A stretch of DNA of 64,000 nucleotides from Planctomycetota bacterium. Lineage in GTDB: Bacteria; Planctomycetota; JAJSAM01; JAJVHW01. The notes under the pieces were generated by a model that saw nothing but the letters and a program-made list of their open reading frames with translations, had not been told where the DNA came from and did no database searches. Positions 9,229-17,919 of this stretch are shown piece by piece; position 1 is the stretch's first letter, and each line of letters begins with the position of its first letter. The stretch spans positions 186,001-250,000 of the forward strand of contig JAJRPF010000045.1 of the NCBI GenBank assembly GCA_024280885.1, read 5' to 3'. Both the position numbers and the translations under genes were made by a program.

Positions 9229-10713
9229 CTATACGACTTCGTCGAGCAGCGCAACGAGTCGCGCGCCAGCATTCCCGTCGATCGCTCCCATTCGTGCGGC
9301 TGCCCGCCCATGGGCACGTGCGAGTTCGGATCGCCGCGCTGGATCGCGAATGAGATCGCTGACTGATTGCGCATACGCGTCGCGATCGCGGACCGTCACG
9401 ACGCCCTCGAAGTCGTCGAACATGTCATAGCCCCACCAGCCGAGGTCGGCCACCACCACCGGGACGCCTGTGGCGACTGCCCAGCGAACCGTGCTGGAGA
9501 AGCCGGCGACGAAGAGGTCGGCAGACGGCAGGATACTGTGAAGCGGACGATCTACGATGCGGGCGCCGAATTCGCGTTCGAGAAATGCGTAGTCGTCGGG
9601 CGCTGACTTCGGATGCAGAGAGAGCAGTACGTCGGCTCCCGCTGCAGCCGGCGCGACGAGTGCGCGCGCCGCGTCGTCGCACGCAACCCGATCGAAGAGC
9701 CCCTGCTCGGCGAGTTGTGGAACGGCAACGATCACGAGTGGTCGCTCGTCGGCAACTCGATCGTTGTGCTCCGCTGAGAAGTGCAGTTCCCGCAGGAGTT
9801 GCCGCGTCGCGTCGCGCTCGGCATGCGCGCGGTGGAGTGCATCATGCGACAAGTCGCCGATCACGCGCAGACGCTCCCGCATCACGCCGAGGTTCGCGAT
9901 GTAGTCACGATCGTCGGAATTCGCGAGAGCCGCGAAATCTGAGAGGCCCCCGCCGAGTGCCCAGGGTCGCTCCGGGAGCATGTCGGCTCGCTGGTGAGCC
10001 AACGTCACCTCGGGCGAGAAGAAGAGATAGTCGGTCCCGCCCTGCGAGTGGATCTGCCCGGGTAGCTTTTCCGCGATCCATTTCTTCGTTCTGCGCAGCG
10101 GTCGGATCCCGAGCCGATGAGGTCGTCGCTTCGAGCGCGTGAGGACGGAGCCTTCCGCCCTGGACAGCGCATAGGGTAGGACAACGCGCGGGATGGCGCG
10201 GGCGCCGGCTTCGGCGAGCAGCGCGGCATACGGCCCGGCGAGGCGATCGTCGGACGCCAGCACTGCCACGGGCCGGACCTCGCCGAGCACGCGCGCTGCA
10301 GCGGTGCGCCACGCACGGAGTTCGGCCACGCGCGAGACCACGCGACTCTTGAGCGCGGGCTCGGTCCAGTGTCGCAGGGCGGCGAGTCGACCGCGTGGCG
10401 GACGATGCTCATGGATCGGTGCGCCCTCTGGAAGCGCGAGCGAGATGCACTTCAGTTCCGCGCTCTGCGCGGCATCTTCCAGACGCGGCGTGATCCCAAA
10501 GACCGGCGAGTACTGAGCGCGTGAGAGCGCGGTAGCTGCAAGTTGTAACGTTCGGAGCGCCGCCTCCTGGGTCGGGAGGAGCAGGATCCGGCGCCGCGTG
10601 GGCACTTCGGGTGGGTCGTCGGAGTCGGACATCTCGCGCGGCAGTTCGCAAATCGGGCAGGTCGCAGGGTCTCCGGTCGCCGCCCACGGGTCACGGGAAG
10701 AATGAGATTCCAC
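9229..10713 (-). CDS. Putative GT-B glycosyltransferase or capsule-type transferase, family unclear
   Basis: 494 residues, not matched to a named family. The C-terminal half looks like a GT-B nucleotide-binding domain: ADVLLSLHPKSAPDDYAFLE, then SILPSADLFVAGFSSTVRWA, as in CDP-glycerol glycerophosphotransferase and polysialyltransferase-like proteins, with a helical tail. The N-terminus has a lone CPIC pair. GTG 10713 leaves only 25 bp to the divergent gene; an ATG at 10632 (MSDSDDPPEV) would drop the Cys pair and give a normal intergenic space. Its position between two sugar operons suggests glycan assembly. Confidence 0.6.
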   Translation of the reverse strand: MESHSSRDPWAATGDPATCPICELPREMSDSDDPPEVPTRRRILLLPTQEAALRTLQLAATALSRAQYSPVFGITPRLEDAAQSAELKCISLALPEGAPIHEHRPPRGRLAALRHWTEPALKSRVVSRVAELRAWRTAAARVLGEVRPVAVLASDDRLAGPYAALLAEAGARAIPRVVLPYALSRAEGSVLTRSKRRPHRLGIRPLRRTKKWIAEKLPGQIHSQGGTDYLFFSPEVTLAHQRADMLPERPWALGGGLSDFAALANSDDRDYIANLGVMRERLRVIGDLSHDALHRAHAERDATRQLLRELHFSAEHNDRVADERPLVIVAVPQLAEQGLFDRVACDDAARALVAPAAAGADVLLSLHPKSAPDDYAFLEREFGARIVDRPLHSILPSADLFVAGFSSTVRWAVATGVPVVVADLGWWGYDMFDDFEGVVTVRDRDAYAQSVSDLIRDPARRSELARAHGRAAARMGAIDGNAGARLVALLDEVV

Positions 10714-10738
10714 GGCGACCTATACACTCTCCATCCAC
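10714..10738. promoter_or_regulatory. Very short divergent intergenic region with shared TATA-like box
   Basis: Only 25 bp separate the annotated starts of two divergent genes. The segment holds CTATACACTC: TATACA read forward and GTGTATAG read in reverse could each act as a -10 element, 10-15 bp from the two start codons. That would imply leaderless transcripts; otherwise one start codon is misplaced (10632 is the alternative for the minus-strand gene). No convincing -35 is seen. Confidence 0.3.
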
Positions 10739-12637
10739 ATGCACATGCAGGCAGACGAGTTGAACGACCACCACGCGGCAACTGAAGAGACAGTTGCCGC
10801 GGCGAACCCACGCACTAGCGCGACGCGTTGGGCGAGCGCCGCGATCGTGGCGCTGCACGCATTCCTCGTCACACGCATTGTGCCGCTCGGGATCGCGTTC
10901 TCGGGCGACCCGGTGGTCGGGACCGACTACGCGCTGCACTCGACACGGGCGATTGAGGCGGGCGAGCACTTTCTCCCGCACGGTCGGCTGTGGGGCTACG
11001 ACCCGTTCCACGCCGCGGGACAGGTCGCGGGCACGGTCACCGACCTTGACAACAAGGCCGCCGAGGTCTTCGTCGGGTTTGTCGGCCCGCTGGCCGGGCA
11101 TGCGCGCGCGTTCAATCTCTTCCTGTTGCTCTCGTTCGTGCTCATCCCGGTCGCGTACCTCGCCGGTGCGCGGGTGCTGCGCTTGCGCCCATGGGCAGGC
11201 GTCGCCGCAGCAGCCCTCGCATCCGCGGCGTTCCACTTCGATCCCTACATCGCGAATTGGACGCTCTTCGGCGGTTACGCGTTCATCCATGCGTCCGTCG
11301 TTGCGCCGGTTATCGTCGCTGTACTCGCGCACCAGGTTGAGAGCCCGTCACGACGGGCGGCGCTCTGGCTCGCCGCCACGGGGCCGTTCTTCTTCACGCA
11401 CGCGCTGACTCCTATGCTGGTCGCCGTCCTGGGCGCAGCTCTCGTCCCGTTGGCCCTTCGCTCCGGACTACGTGCACTCACCGGCACCGCCGCAGCAATT
11501 GCCGCAATCATCGTGATCAACCTGCCGTGGATCGGACCGATGCTCGCGGACTGGCACACCATCGTTCCCACGCCGGGTCGCGTCCAGGCACCGGTGCCGC
11601 TCTTCACCGAAATGTCGGAGTACGTGCTGAGCGGACGCGTCTATGGGCTCGTGCTCCCCGCGATCGCCGGCGCGGCGGGAATAGCACTGCTGTGGCGATC
11701 GGGGCGCCGCTCCGTCGCCGCCACGTTCGGGCTCGGGAGCGCGCTGCTCTTCCTGACTGCTTTCGAGGGCCACCATATCGCGGCGATCCAGACGATGGTC
11801 GAGCCGCCGCGCCTCAAGGTGGCCTTTCCGTTCGCGCTCGCATTCCCGGCAGCGATCGCCCTGGAGTACGGCGCACACCGCGTGATACAGAACGGACGTT
11901 GGAAGTGGGCACTTGCCGCCGTGGTCGTGATCGCGACGGCGTTCCACACGGCCGTCTTGCGCCCCGTCGCAACGCGTGCATTCGGGACGGCACGCCTGCG
12001 CAACGAACTCGACCCACGGGCCTCCGAACTCCTCACGGCCCTCCAGACGCTGGGCGACGAGCGTGGTCGGATCGCGCTCGAAGAGATCGGACCGCTCGAC
12101 GGCGGCTCTCCGCCATTCAAGACGTACATCGCCGCGTTCGGCCCGTCGCGAACGGGCCGCGCCTGGATCGGCGGGCCGTACTACCGCGGCTGGACCGGGC
12201 ACAAGATCGCTGCCTTCGTCAACGGCAAGCTCTGTGACGCTCCACTATCGGACCTCTCGGACGAGGAGATCATGTCGCGCTTCGAGCGCTACGACGTGAC
12301 CGGAGTCGCCGCGGTTCAGCCGGCAACCATCGAACGCCTGCGGCGCGCCGAGGGCGTGCTCGAGGAAGCTGTGACCGTCGAACCCTACGTCCTCTTTCGC
12401 GTGCTGCGCGACGCGCAGCCCATGCTCGAAGGAACTGGCGAGGTCGAGTACGCCACGGATCGCATCGACGTACGTCCGACCGGCAATGGCGATGTCGTGT
12501 TGAAGCTGCACTGGGACCGGCGCCTCGTCGTAGCACCTCCACTCGTACTGTCACGCGAGTTGCACGACGAAGATCCGATCGGGTTCATCCGGGTCGCGGG
12601 CCATGGCGGGAGCCCGTTCGCGATCACCGTGGAGTGA
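10739..12637 (+). CDS. Large multi-pass membrane protein (GT-C-like, unknown)
   Basis: 632 residues with about nine to eleven hydrophobic segments between residues 30 and 415, then a soluble C-terminal domain of about 200 residues. The first helix is followed by a loop with acidic residues (VVGTDYALHSTR), reminiscent of the catalytic first loop of GT-C glycosyltransferases and of the 6-pyruvoyl-tetrahydropterin synthase-related membrane family. Predicted to sit in the inner membrane and act on lipid-linked sugars; this is inference. The start may be ATG 10739 or ATG 10745. It is monocistronic, convergent with the formyltransferase operon after 42 bp. Confidence 0.6.
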   Translation: MHMQADELNDHHAATEETVAAANPRTSATRWASAAIVALHAFLVTRIVPLGIAFSGDPVVGTDYALHSTRAIEAGEHFLPHGRLWGYDPFHAAGQVAGTVTDLDNKAAEVFVGFVGPLAGHARAFNLFLLLSFVLIPVAYLAGARVLRLRPWAGVAAAALASAAFHFDPYIANWTLFGGYAFIHASVVAPVIVAVLAHQVESPSRRAALWLAATGPFFFTHALTPMLVAVLGAALVPLALRSGLRALTGTAAAIAAIIVINLPWIGPMLADWHTIVPTPGRVQAPVPLFTEMSEYVLSGRVYGLVLPAIAGAAGIALLWRSGRRSVAATFGLGSALLFLTAFEGHHIAAIQTMVEPPRLKVAFPFALAFPAAIALEYGAHRVIQNGRWKWALAAVVVIATAFHTAVLRPVATRAFGTARLRNELDPRASELLTALQTLGDERGRIALEEIGPLDGGSPPFKTYIAAFGPSRTGRAWIGGPYYRGWTGHKIAAFVNGKLCDAPLSDLSDEEIMSRFERYDVTGVAAVQPATIERLRRAEGVLEEAVTVEPYVLFRVLRDAQPMLEGTGEVEYATDRIDVRPTGNGDVVLKLHWDRRLVVAPPLVLSRELHDEDPIGFIRVAGHGGSPFAITVE

Positions 12638-12679
12638 GCGCACCGGGTAGGTCGGTAGGTCGACGGATCGGTGAGCCCG

Positions 12680-13714
12680 CTACTCGCGAACGCGCGTGCC
12701 GTCGGCGGTGATCACGGGACGTGCGCGGCGGGCCCGATCCAGCACAGCCGGTGGCGTGTGAAAGCGCGATCCGCAACGCAAGCGCGCCGCGCAGTCCGCC
12801 CCGTCGGCGTCCGTCACGACGCGGATGATGACGCTCCCGCCGCGCGCGGCGACGTGAAGTTCTCCTTCGTGCGCGCGAAAGACGAGTCCCGCCTGGAACG
12901 GATGGAACTCGCCATCGGAAGCGCCCACGTCACACCGCGCGATCCGGACCTCGGCGTCGCGCAGGAACGTGCCCGCGCCCGCGTGGGGAGCACCGAACGC
13001 GTCGCAGAAGCGGACGATCTCGACGGCGGTCCAGGACCAGTCGACGAAGCCGTTGACGGCGGTGTTGATCCGCGGCCAGTAGACGGCGCGGGACTCGCCC
13101 TGCTCGACGACCGAGAGCGCCTCCCCGCGAGCGATGGCATCCAGAAAGGTGTCGAGGAAGGCGTGCTCGTGCTCCTCGCGGTGAGCCAGGAAGTCGGCCG
13201 GTGTGCGGCATGACTCCGGGTACGTGAACGTCCGCTGCAGGACGAGTTCGCCGACGTCCACCTCGGCGGTCAGAACGTGTAGCGAGAGTCCCCCGCGGCG
13301 GTCACCACGCAGGATCTGCCACGTGAAGCCACCACCACCGCGATTGTGCGGCAGATCGGTGCCATGGACGTTCAGCAATCGTCCACCGAAGAGACTGATG
13401 ACGTCGGGCCGAAAGATCCAGGGCGCGGAGAGCGATACACCGATTGCCGTGCTCTCGACGAGACCCGAGAGCGTCTCGACCGCGAGCGACGAGGTCTCGA
13501 TGACTGCCACGCCCAGTCCTGCCAATGCATCACGCAGGGGCACACCTGAGATCGACGCCGCCGCGTGAACCGGACCGCACACCACCACGACGTTGTGACC
13601 GTTCGCGCTGGCACGGCGTGCCATCTCGAGGAGCAATCGGCCGCCACCGAAAAGCACGAAGCGTGCTCGCGGATCGAAGCTCAGTTCATGCTGGAGGATG
13701 AAAGGGAGTGTCAT
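12680..13714 (-). CDS. Formyltransferase-family enzyme (sugar N-formyltransferase candidate)
   Basis: 344 residues. The formyltransferase core carries N115-V-H117 in LLNVHGTDLPHNRGGGGF and an acidic residue at D153 in TAEVDVGELVLQ, matching the Asn-His-Asp triad of 10-formyl-THF-dependent transferases such as Met-tRNA and sugar-4-N-formyltransferases. The C-terminal 120 residues resemble the OB-like tail of that family. It is last of five minus-strand genes, all joined by 4-bp overlaps; its ATG overlaps the sulfotransferase stop. With the upstream aminotransferase, N-formylation of a newly made amino sugar is the obvious role (inference). It is not the housekeeping Met-tRNA formyltransferase by context. 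Confidence 0.75.
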   Translation of the reverse strand: MTLPFILQHELSFDPRARFVLFGGGRLLLEMARRASANGHNVVVVCGPVHAAASISGVPLRDALAGLGVAVIETSSLAVETLSGLVESTAIGVSLSAPWIFRPDVISLFGGRLLNVHGTDLPHNRGGGGFTWQILRGDRRGGLSLHVLTAEVDVGELVLQRTFTYPESCRTPADFLAHREEHEHAFLDTFLDAIARGEALSVVEQGESRAVYWPRINTAVNGFVDWSWTAVEIVRFCDAFGAPHAGAGTFLRDAEVRIARCDVGASDGEFHPFQAGLVFRAHEGELHVAARGGSVIIRVVTDADGADCAARLRCGSRFHTPPAVLDRARRARPVITADGTRVRE

Positions 13715-14688
13715 GTCGGGAGATAGTACGCGCGGGCCGGGTCGTCGTGCAGACGCGAGTCGAAGAGTCGCTCGTTGGCTTCACGATACGATGCGACGAT
13801 CGTAGCACCGACACCGTCTGCCAGGAGCGCGTCCGGCTCGCCTGGCGCGCGCGGATGCGTCGTCTGCAGCCGCTGGCGTAACGCGCGTCGCGCCTCGTCG
13901 CCGAGCCTGGCGTTGCCCTCCGACATGAGCCGCAATCCCTCGGCCGAAAGGCTCGGATTGCGGCGTGGAGCAGGCGGTGCCGGGAAGTCGAGGCGGCGCT
14001 CCGGCGTCCCGAACGTGCGATCGAGCACACGCTCCGGCTCACTGAACGCGGTCTCGTAGGCCATGGCGCGGACGTTCACGGCTCCGAATGACGCATCGAA
14101 CACTTGCAGGCGGCGGTCCCAATCGAGAGCGCCGGCAGGGAACGCCGCGCGGAACTCCGCCATCGACTGCGTCCCGCCCTCCTTGACGTGCTGCCCGTAG
14201 AGCGACGCCAGATACGTATCCTGCCGTCGCACCAGTGCGATCACTGTCACGTGTCTGCCGCTCAGGAGGTGCGCGAGATCGTCGACGACCGCGCTGAGGT
14301 TGGCGTAGCCGGAGAACGCATCGCCGAAGAACGATTCGCTACTGAGAATGGCGACCGGTGCGCGGCCAGCATCGAGTCGCGCGCCGATCGCGACGGCGTG
14401 CCCCAACCGGTCCGCCGCGGAGAGCGGAGAGCCGCGCGAAAGTTCCGCACCCAACGCGTACGCCTCGCGGTCGTATGCGATGCCGCGTCGCGCGAGCTCG
14501 TCCGTCATCTGCCGCAGCAGGAATTGGATCGTCGTCGAGCCCGTCTTGTGCGCTCCCACGTGCAAGAGGACCGTTCGCCCCCCTTCTCCCAGTGGAACTC
14601 CGGGCACCGGGGCGATGGCCTCGCGCAACCGTTCGCTGACGAGTCCGAACCGATAGGCAATGCCGCGGGAGATGCGCCGCAAACTCAC
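13711..14688 (-). CDS. Sulfotransferase-like P-loop protein
   Basis: 325 residues with a 5'-phosphosulfate-binding-type P-loop, HVGAHKTGSTTIQ at 43-55, and a downstream ALVRRQDTYLASLYGQHVKEG segment resembling the 3'-phosphate-binding region of PAPS-dependent sulfotransferases. It probably sulfates a sugar hydroxyl or amine, or a glycan. The start is GTG 14688, which gives a GTGA overlap with the aminotransferase gene; the stop overlaps the formyltransferase ATG. Proteins of this group are common in polysaccharide loci and are often annotated only as hypothetical, so the donor (PAPS) is inferred from the P-loop. Confidence 0.7.
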   Translation of the reverse strand: MSLRRISRGIAYRFGLVSERLREAIAPVPGVPLGEGGRTVLLHVGAHKTGSTTIQFLLRQMTDELARRGIAYDREAYALGAELSRGSPLSAADRLGHAVAIGARLDAGRAPVAILSSESFFGDAFSGYANLSAVVDDLAHLLSGRHVTVIALVRRQDTYLASLYGQHVKEGGTQSMAEFRAAFPAGALDWDRRLQVFDASFGAVNVRAMAYETAFSEPERVLDRTFGTPERRLDFPAPPAPRRNPSLSAEGLRLMSEGNARLGDEARRALRQRLQTTHPRAPGEPDALLADGVGATIVASYREANERLFDSRLHDDPARAYYLPT

Positions 14689-16001
14689 GCTTCGCGGTTG
14701 AACCTGCGGAAGACGGGCTTCACGATGTCGCCTTGCACCAACGCGTCTGTACCGTCCTCGAGCGCCCGGGCGTAGATGTCGAACGCCTCGCGCGATGCCG
14801 CAATGGCGCGGTCGATCTCCGCGTCACCGTGGGACCAACTGATCGCCACCCACGGGATCATCACCCCGCGCGCGAACATCTCCTGCAGGTAGAGAGTGCG
14901 GAGCGCCATCGAGGGTCGCTTCTCGGCGTCGCGACAGACGATCGCGGGGCTCTGGTCATACCCGATGCACTCAACGAGTCCGGCGATGCCCGCATCGGCG
15001 GCGGCAGCGTGCAGACCGTCCTTCAACCGACGTCCGAGTCGCCCGACGTGACCGGCGACGTCGTTCGCACGCATGAAGTCGATCGACGCGATGCCCGCCG
15101 CGAGCGCCGGTGTCTCGGCGCCGTGTGTCGCGGACATCAGGAAGACGCGCGGTTTGTCGTGATCCAACCCTCCGAGACGCATGACCTCGCGCTTGCCACA
15201 GAGGGCCGCAACCGAGAAACCGTTCGCCACCGCCTTGCCGTACGTCGCGAGATCCGGCTCGACTCCGTAGAGCCCGTACACGCCACGCAGGTCGTACCGA
15301 AAACCCGAGATCATCTCGTCGAAGATCACGAGCGCGCCGTGCGCATGCGCGATCTCGATCACGCTCTCGAGGAAGCCGGGCAGCGGCTGCTCCATCGCGA
15401 CGGGCTCCAGGATCACGCACGCGATCTCGCTCCCTCGTGCATCGAAGAGCGCGCGCAGTTCATCGAGGTCGTTGTAGGTCCACGTCAGGGTCAGGTCTTT
15501 GACCGCCTGTGGAATTCCGGCGTCACACGCAGTGGTTCCGATCCACCAATCATCGAAGCTGTAAAAGGGGTTCGTCCGGCATGCGGCGACGAGATCGCGC
15601 CCGGTGTGCGCGCGCGCCAACCGCACGGCGGCCGAAGTGGTGTCGGAGCCGTTCTTCGCGAACTTGACCATTTCCGCATGCGGCAGGAGATCGCAGAATC
15701 GCTCTGCGAGATCCCCCTCCAGCGGCGAGGGGCGGGTGAAATTGCTGCCACGTGTGAGTTCGTTGCGGACCGCCGTGAGGACGGGCTCGAAAGCGTGCCC
15801 GAGAAGGACCGAACGGAGTCCCATCCCGAAGTCCAACCACTTGCGGCCGTCGGTATCCCAGCACCAACAGCCCTCGCCGCGCTCGATCAGGGACGGCGCG
15901 TTCGCGGGGAATTGATCGTCGCCCTTGCTGTACGTGTGAGCGCCGCCCGGAATGAGTCTGCGCGCACGCGCGTGCAACGCGTCGGTCCGGCCCGCGGTCA
16001 C
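14685..16001 (-). CDS. Class III PLP aminotransferase (glutamate-1-semialdehyde aminomutase-like)
   Basis: 438 residues of fold-type I class III. The N-terminal RRLIPGGAHTYSKGDDQFP is the classic GSA-aminomutase/sugar aminotransferase start. VIFDEMISGFRYDLRG holds the PLP-binding Asp, and the Schiff-base lysine is K256 in LATYGKAVANGFSVAAL. The start is GTG 16001, giving a 4-bp overlap with the dehydrogenase gene; an extension to 16055 would run inside that gene. Because the upstream gene is a sugar-type dehydrogenase, the likely job is amination of the ketone that enzyme makes, rather than tetrapyrrole synthesis. The substrate is unknown. Confidence 0.8.
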   Translation of the reverse strand: MTAGRTDALHARARRLIPGGAHTYSKGDDQFPANAPSLIERGEGCWCWDTDGRKWLDFGMGLRSVLLGHAFEPVLTAVRNELTRGSNFTRPSPLEGDLAERFCDLLPHAEMVKFAKNGSDTTSAAVRLARAHTGRDLVAACRTNPFYSFDDWWIGTTACDAGIPQAVKDLTLTWTYNDLDELRALFDARGSEIACVILEPVAMEQPLPGFLESVIEIAHAHGALVIFDEMISGFRYDLRGVYGLYGVEPDLATYGKAVANGFSVAALCGKREVMRLGGLDHDKPRVFLMSATHGAETPALAAGIASIDFMRANDVAGHVGRLGRRLKDGLHAAAADAGIAGLVECIGYDQSPAIVCRDAEKRPSMALRTLYLQEMFARGVMIPWVAISWSHGDAEIDRAIAASREAFDIYARALEDGTDALVQGDIVKPVFRRFNREA

Positions 16002-17002
16002 AACTCGATCTCGTCGATGCGAACGCGGACTCCTTCGCTGCCGCTGCGCTCGCACGCCAGCAGGATACGCGAGATCGCGTTGTCATGGGCGTAGGAGTGT
16101 TCCCACTCCTGCTCGCCACGACACGCCGCGAGCCAGGCGTCAATTTCGGCGACGTACATCTCCTCGATATTGAATCCGCGACCGGCCGCCTTGTGCATGC
16201 GCCACGCTCCGGTCGCCGCGTCAAAGTGACGCAGTTCGCCGCGTTCGAAGCTCCAGTCGATGGACCCTTGCTGCGAGACGAGACGGCCCTCGCGCAGCGC
16301 GTGGCGCGCGACAACCTCGACAACGATGGTCGCGATCAGACCGTTCTCGAACGTCGCCACGATCGCGTACGTATCGTCGATATCGGTCGGCAGATCGAGC
16401 TGCTTAGCGTATGTGCACTGCACCGATGCAACTGGCCCGAAGATCCACTGCATCCACTCGAACTCGAACGGCACCATCTCGCGACACGCACCGGTCGCCT
16501 TGCGGCCCGCGTAGAAATCGAGCCCCTCCCATGGATGCCAATCGAGGATGTAGTTGCCGAGGTGGAACGTCATCACGAGTGGCTTCCCGAACTCCTGCTC
16601 CTCCAGCACGATGCGGCGCAGATGATGATAGAGCGGGTGAAAGCGCATCGTGGCGGAAGGCGCCGCGACGATTCCCTTCTCGCGCGCAAGTTCGAGAAAC
16701 TCCTCGCCGCCTTCGGTGACCACGTTCGCCTCGCAGAACGAGTGCAGACCGGCGTCAAGCGCGCGCTTCACGAACGGGTAATGCATATCGGGGGGCGTCG
16801 AGACGAGAACACCCGAGAGGCCCTCCGTCGCAAAGCCCTCGTCGAGGTCCGCGACCGTTCGCACACCGTAGAGTCGTTCCGCCTCTTCGCGCCGGTCCGC
16901 ACGCGGATCGAACGCGACGATCTCCGTCTCGCCGAGCGCTTTCAGGCAACGGATACGGCGTTTCCCCATCGAGCCCAGGCCGATCTGCAGGAACTTCATC
17001 AA
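15998..17002 (-). CDS. Gfo/Idh/MocA-family NAD(P)-dependent dehydrogenase
   Basis: 334 residues with an N-terminal Rossmann fold (FLQIGLGSMGKRRIRCLKAL) and the family's central motif in variant form: CEANVVTEGGEEF replaces the usual EKP, so the catalytic Lys region is not canonical. The C-terminal beta-sheet domain is present (FENGLIATIVVEVV). It is likely to oxidise a sugar or sugar-acid hydroxyl to a ketone for the following aminotransferase. The ATG at 17002 or 16999 overlaps the end of the nucleotidyltransferase gene, and the stop overlaps the GTG of the aminotransferase. The missing EKP is worth noting for substrate prediction. Confidence 0.8.
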   Translation of the reverse strand: MMKFLQIGLGSMGKRRIRCLKALGETEIVAFDPRADRREEAERLYGVRTVADLDEGFATEGLSGVLVSTPPDMHYPFVKRALDAGLHSFCEANVVTEGGEEFLELAREKGIVAAPSATMRFHPLYHHLRRIVLEEQEFGKPLVMTFHLGNYILDWHPWEGLDFYAGRKATGACREMVPFEFEWMQWIFGPVASVQCTYAKQLDLPTDIDDTYAIVATFENGLIATIVVEVVARHALREGRLVSQQGSIDWSFERGELRHFDAATGAWRMHKAAGRGFNIEEMYVAEIDAWLAACRGEQEWEHSYAHDNAISRILLACERSGSEGVRVRIDEIEL

Positions 17003-17793
17003 GAGTCTCCGTCATTCGCCGGCTCCATATCGGAGAGCCCGGCCTGAAAGTGCGCACGATAGATCTCATCGAGGCCTGCGTTCAGGGCGACGAGACCCGG
17101 GTCGTCGCGCAACATCTGCACGAGGTCAGCAAGCGTCCACCCAGGGACGCGATCCAATCGTTCGTAGACCGCGCGGAAGAACGCGAGATCTTCGGCATAG
17201 TCCAATGTCATGCGGACGCTGTCGTGACGATGCCGTTCCTCGTGGATTTCCACAAGACGTGTATCGAAGCGACCGCTCTCCAGCAGGAATCGGAAGATCC
17301 CGGTCTCGGTGTCGGTGTAGCGCTTCCAGCGCACCGCGTTCTCTAGCGCCGAACGCAGTGCGATATTCGGCGTGGCACCGAGTGGCAGCCCGCGGTACGA
17401 CACGAAGTCGGCACCCGTTGTGAGGAGTTCGTCGACTCCCGCGTCCATGTACTCGGTGGACGCGAGCAGATCGTCGCCATCGACCTCGACCACCACGTCC
17501 AGATCGTACGCAGCGGCAGCCTCGGCGAGTCGCCGCAGGACATCGTGAAGCGGTCCGCGATGGACGGTCAGCCCGCATTCCCGGGCATGTTCAGCGAGTG
17601 CATCGTCGGAGGCTTCCGATGTCGTCGCGATGACGACGACGCCGACCGATGCCGCCGCGGCGGCCCGTTCCGCGACGCGCTGCAATGCCGTCCGACCGGC
17701 GACATCGAGGAGCGGTTTCCGGGGCAGCCGCGACGACGTGGAACGCACCGGAATAACGGCTCCCACGGTCGGCTGTTGATGCGCGTCCTGCAC
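16999..17793 (-). CDS. SpsF-like cytidylyltransferase family protein
   Basis: 264 residues, nucleotidyltransferase fold of the SpsF/NeuA/KdsB group. AVIPVRSTSSRLPRKPLL at residues 12-29 is the CTP-binding loop, and VVEVDGDDLLASTEYMD holds the metal-binding Asp residues. SpsF proteins are encoded with spore-coat or flagellar sugar genes and are thought to activate acidic sugars with CMP. It is the first gene of the five-gene overlapping operon ending at 12680, with a 126-bp spacer to the TPR gene upstream. Its presence suggests the operon makes or modifies a CMP-linked sugar. The sugar is not identifiable. Confidence 0.75.
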   Translation of the reverse strand: MQDAHQQPTVGAVIPVRSTSSRLPRKPLLDVAGRTALQRVAERAAAAASVGVVVIATTSEASDDALAEHARECGLTVHRGPLHDVLRRLAEAAAAYDLDVVVEVDGDDLLASTEYMDAGVDELLTTGADFVSYRGLPLGATPNIALRSALENAVRWKRYTDTETGIFRFLLESGRFDTRLVEIHEERHRHDSVRMTLDYAEDLAFFRAVYERLDRVPGWTLADLVQMLRDDPGLVALNAGLDEIYRAHFQAGLSDMEPANDGDS

Positions 17794-17919
17794 GTGGCGT
17801 TTCTACCGGAAACGACGCAACAGCGAAGTTTGGGGACGGCACAAGATCAACGGCACCACAGACATGCATGCTGCGTCCTACTGCCGCCATTCCTACCGGC
17901 GCACTTCGCGCCCCTCGGC

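Noticed and set aside
12680..13714. Methionyl-tRNA formyltransferase
   Set aside because: The catalytic triad is shared by the family; operon context and absence of neighbouring def or translation genes favour a sugar formyltransferase.
14685..16001. Glutamate-1-semialdehyde aminomutase for haem synthesis
   Set aside because: Fold is the same, but the gene is embedded in a five-gene sugar operon and aminates, by context, the product of a sugar-type dehydrogenase.
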